From: an uncultured Ruminococcus sp.
GTDB lineage: Bacteria > Bacillota > Clostridia > Oscillospirales > Ruminococcaceae
NCBI GenBank assembly: GCA_900551505.1
Contig: URWK01000014.1
Location: 1-16,858, forward strand
Direction: 5' to 3'
DNA: 16,858 nucleotides
Each line of letters begins with the position of its first letter. Within the stretch, counting starts at the first letter, position 1. This document shows positions 14,614-16,858 of this stretch, in pieces. The translations under genes were made by a program, and so were the position numbers. Below the pieces are notes generated by a model, which searched no databases, was not told the DNA's origin, and saw only the letters and a list, made by a program, of their open reading frames with translations.

Positions 14614-14805
14614 ATGTACAGAGATAAAGATAAATACTTGTATGTTGTAAGGATAAGCACCTGCAACAGTCGCATGGTTGTGCCAAAACCGCTGATGACT
14701 GCAATCGGACTACAACCGGGAATGCTTGTGGCTGTAAGGCGTGACGGCGACAGTGACAGGCTGATTATTGAAAAGTTGAAAGGGCTTGAAAATGAGCAAA
14801 AATAA
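14614..14805 (+). CDS. Small AbrB/MazE-like DNA-binding protein
   Basis: This 63-residue protein has the swapped-hairpin AbrB/MazE pattern: VRISTCNSRMVVPKPLMTAIGLQPGMLVAV (residues 12-41), then a basic-acidic turn and DRLIIEKL. Such proteins bind DNA as dimers, as transition-state regulators or antitoxins. No toxin gene is adjacent, so a transfer-operon regulator is the simpler reading. A strong AGGAGGT (14602-14608) overlaps the end of the giant gene and is five bases from the ATG. The gene ends inside the coupling-protein gene (14-base overlap), so it is embedded in the transfer operon. The match is by pattern only; the N-terminal residues are unlike canonical AbrB. Confidence 0.65.
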   Translation: MYRDKDKYLYVVRISTCNSRMVVPKPLMTAIGLQPGMLVAVRRDGDSDRLIIEKLKGLENEQK

Positions 14806-16807
14806 ACTTAAAGCAGAGAAAAATTATTCTTCTCTGATAGTAACCGTTGCCATTCTCAGTGTTTTCCTAATCATAGCAATGATTTACGGCACTTACATAT
14901 ACATTTGCTATACGGCTGACGGGAAAGCCATAGAGATGACAGCGGAAAGCTTAAATGCCTTTTCTCAGGCTCTCATGAATCCGCTGAAATACTTTCCGTT
15001 GAAAGCCGAAGCAGTAAAAAAAGCTATTTTGTGGCAGGCAACAAAATTCTGGTGGCTTTATGGCGGAATAGTTCTTGCGATATTCCTGAAAATCACCACA
15101 CCATCAGACAATGACTACAAAGGCACGGAGTACGGTTCGGCGACTTGGGCGGACAAACAAGCCGAGAAAAGTTTCAGGGACAAAACAGGCATTCCGATAG
15201 GCAAGGATTTTTATGTGACAATCACTAAGCCTAAAGGAAAATTCTATAAACCAAATAATTTAAATGAGATTGTAATCGGCGGTTCGGGTGCAGGTAAGTC
15301 TTTCAGAAAGATAAAGCCCGACATTATGCAGATGTACGGTTCATATGTGGTCACAGACCCGAAAGGCGAACTTTATCGTGACACGGCGAAAGTCTTAACT
15401 GCGAATGGCTACAAGGTCAGAGTGCTTAACTTGGAAAATATCAACTTATCAAACGCCTACAACCCTTTCTGCTACATGGTTTCAGAACAGGACGTGCTGA
15501 ATGTTGCCGACCTTTTCATGAAAAACTCGGCTGGAGAGGGCGAAAAAGAGGATTTCTGGAGCGGTTCGGCACAAGACTTGCTTGTAATGATTATGCTTTA
15601 TCTTTACAAATCGGAATATGAACTCAAATCTTTCGGACGAGTAATCAGGCTTGTTAACTCGATTAAGTATACAAAGGAAGGCAAAATTGACGAACTTTGT
15701 GAGCTTGCAAGGTGTATGACAGAACATTCCATTGATTTTCCAGATGATGCAGCCAGCGTAAACTGGAAATCAATAACGGGTACTCCACAGGAAACTATGG
15801 GAAGTATCGCAAAAACACTTTCCACACGATTAAGACTTTGGGCGGTAAGTGACGTTGATGAGCTTACAGCGGAGGATGAAATGGATTTCGACCACGCTGG
15901 ACAGGAGAAAACGGCTATTTTTCTGATTATCCCACCTGCACGACAGACATACAAAGCCGTTGCAAATATTTTCTATTCTCAGCTTTTCGAGCGTTTAATG
16001 TGGGTAGCTAACAATAAATGTAACGGAAGATTGCCCTATTTGGTTTCGTGCGAACTTGACGAATTTGCGAATATCGGCAAAATACCGAACTTTTGCGAAA
16101 CCTTAGCCGTTGTCCGTTCCCACAACATACGCATTTGCATAGTTTTACAAGGACTTTCACAGCTGAAAGCCCTCTATGAGAAAACTTTTGAGAGTATCAT
16201 AGGCAACTGCTCCATGTTTACATTTTTAGGCACAAACGATGCTGACACAAAAGAATACGTTTCAAAAAGGCTTGGAAAGACCACGGTCAAGGTTCGCACA
16301 AGGTCATATAACCGTGGCGGAACTCAGGGCGGAGGAAGTGACAGCGAAAGTTATGTTGCGAGAGATTTGCTTGCGGTAGAAGATATCGCAATGGCTATGC
16401 GACCGAGGGGCAAGACAAACCGCCTCGGAGGTAGCTGTATAGCCTTTATCGACCATTTCCGTCCGTTTTTTATCGGAAAGTTTGACACTCTCAGCCACCC
16501 TCTTATTTCTTCTGTAGGAAGCTCATTTCCTAAAGATTTCAAAAACAACACGGACATAAACGAAGTTTACGGAAAAATCAAAGAAGAGCGTTCACAGAAA
16601 TATTCCGAACAACGTAACACGTTTGAGGAAGTTTTCCGTCAGAAACAAAAAGATTTTGAGGAACAGAAAGAGAAGGAAAATGCCGAATTTGAGCTTGAGG
16701 AACAGAAAAAACTCGAAGAAACTTTCGGTGAAGCGGAAGACTTTGAGGAACTGGACGACTTTGGCGAAGACAGAGTAGAAGAATTTATGAGTATAGAGGA
16801 GGAATAA
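14792..16807 (+). CDS. VirD4/TraG-type coupling protein (T4SS ATPase)
   Basis: This 671-residue coupling protein links the relaxase-DNA complex to the type IV secretion channel at the inner face of the membrane. Two N-terminal membrane segments are visible, at about residues 15-42 (IVTVAILSVFLIIAMIYG) and 75-98 (FWWLYGGIVLAIFLKI). Walker A is GGSGAGKS at 163-170 with Lys169. The TDPKGELYRDT motif follows, and Walker B is VSCELDE with Asp423-Glu424. The C-terminus is a long acidic, Glu-rich tail. The length is typical for VirD4/TraG of Firmicutes ICEs. The ATG at 14792 is chosen because GAAAGGG is seven bases upstream; a TTG at 14786 is less well placed. It overlaps the AbrB-like gene and is followed by a strong ribosome binding site for the next gene. 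Confidence 0.93.
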   Translation: MSKNKLKAEKNYSSLIVTVAILSVFLIIAMIYGTYIYICYTADGKAIEMTAESLNAFSQALMNPLKYFPLKAEAVKKAILWQATKFWWLYGGIVLAIFLKITTPSDNDYKGTEYGSATWADKQAEKSFRDKTGIPIGKDFYVTITKPKGKFYKPNNLNEIVIGGSGAGKSFRKIKPDIMQMYGSYVVTDPKGELYRDTAKVLTANGYKVRVLNLENINLSNAYNPFCYMVSEQDVLNVADLFMKNSAGEGEKEDFWSGSAQDLLVMIMLYLYKSEYELKSFGRVIRLVNSIKYTKEGKIDELCELARCMTEHSIDFPDDAASVNWKSITGTPQETMGSIAKTLSTRLRLWAVSDVDELTAEDEMDFDHAGQEKTAIFLIIPPARQTYKAVANIFYSQLFERLMWVANNKCNGRLPYLVSCELDEFANIGKIPNFCETLAVVRSHNIRICIVLQGLSQLKALYEKTFESIIGNCSMFTFLGTNDADTKEYVSKRLGKTTVKVRTRSYNRGGTQGGGSDSESYVARDLLAVEDIAMAMRPRGKTNRLGGSCIAFIDHFRPFFIGKFDTLSHPLISSVGSSFPKDFKNNTDINEVYGKIKEERSQKYSEQRNTFEEVFRQKQKDFEEQKEKENAEFELEEQKKLEETFGEAEDFEELDDFGEDRVEEFMSIEEE

Positions 16808-16808
16808 A

Positions 16809-16858
16809 ATGGACGAACAAATTCAGGACGTAAAACAGGCGGTACAGACAGGAATACA
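16809..16858 (+). CDS. Start of a transfer-region gene, cut by window end
   Basis: The ATG at 16809 follows AGAGGAGGAA (16795-16804) at about five bases and lies directly after the coupling-protein stop. Only 16 codons are visible, beginning MDEQIQDVKQAVQTG. This is too little to assign a family. Position after a VirD4 gene suggests a transfer or small membrane component, as is common in these ICEs. Confidence 0.7.
   Translation, partial: MDEQIQDVKQAVQTGI

Noticed and set aside
1..16858. CRISPR array
   Set aside because: No regularly spaced direct repeats of 20-40 bases were seen; the repeats present are short inverted repeats or an in-gene 12-bp tandem repeat.

Overview
The window looks like the left end and first half of an integrative and conjugative element (ICE) in a low-to-moderate G+C Gram-positive bacterium. 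It most resembles a Clostridia host of the Ruminococcus/Oscillospiraceae kind. The evidence is strong AGGAGG-type ribosome binding sites, a tRNA-Leu whose CCA is not encoded, and gene families (MobC/MobP relaxase, DUF6075, Rpn nuclease, giant methylase-helicase, TnpV-like protein) that are typical of ICEs in gut Firmicutes. The taxonomic guess is inference.

Layout. Positions 1-432 appear to be chromosomal flank without a supported gene; they carry a bidirectional terminator and a 16-bp perfect inverted repeat. Positions 433-484 are, on the minus strand, the 3' part of a tRNA-Leu(CAA) gene that stops exactly at the 5' edge of the anticodon loop. This is the signature of a tRNA attachment site, so the element begins near 485 and runs rightward past the window. 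A tyrosine integrase (775-1836) sits just inside the end and is closed by a strong terminator. The mobilisation module follows: a coiled-coil protein, a hairpin-rich candidate oriT (2411-2498), MobC and a MobP-type relaxase.

The block from about 4310 to 7870 looks like cargo. It holds a degenerate nucleotidyltransferase overlapping a HEPN-domain gene fused to a long coiled coil (a candidate HEPN/MNT-type toxin-antitoxin or defence pair), a DUF6075 protein, an Rpn-type PD-(D/E)XK nuclease, and two small membrane proteins. It has its own promoters and a terminator.

Transfer functions resume with a 2224-residue protein. It has an ArdC/LtrC-like N-terminus, a disordered linker, an N6-adenine methylase domain and an SF2 helicase. 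Its linker is encoded by DNA that also encodes, in the +1 frame and with its own ribosome binding site, a 196-residue TnpV-like protein. Then come a small AbrB/MazE-like protein, a VirD4/TraG coupling ATPase, and the first codons of another gene cut by the window edge.

How the genes fit together (inference from families): the integrase excises and inserts the element at tRNA-Leu. MobC and the relaxase nick oriT. The coupling protein passes the relaxase-DNA complex to a type IV secretion channel, presumably encoded to the right. The giant methylase-helicase probably protects or processes incoming DNA. The HEPN/nucleotidyltransferase pair, Rpn nuclease and membrane proteins are candidate stabilisation, defence or recombination cargo. 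The most notable points are the catalytically degenerate nucleotidyltransferase paired with a HEPN-coiled-coil protein, and the overprinted TnpV-like gene.
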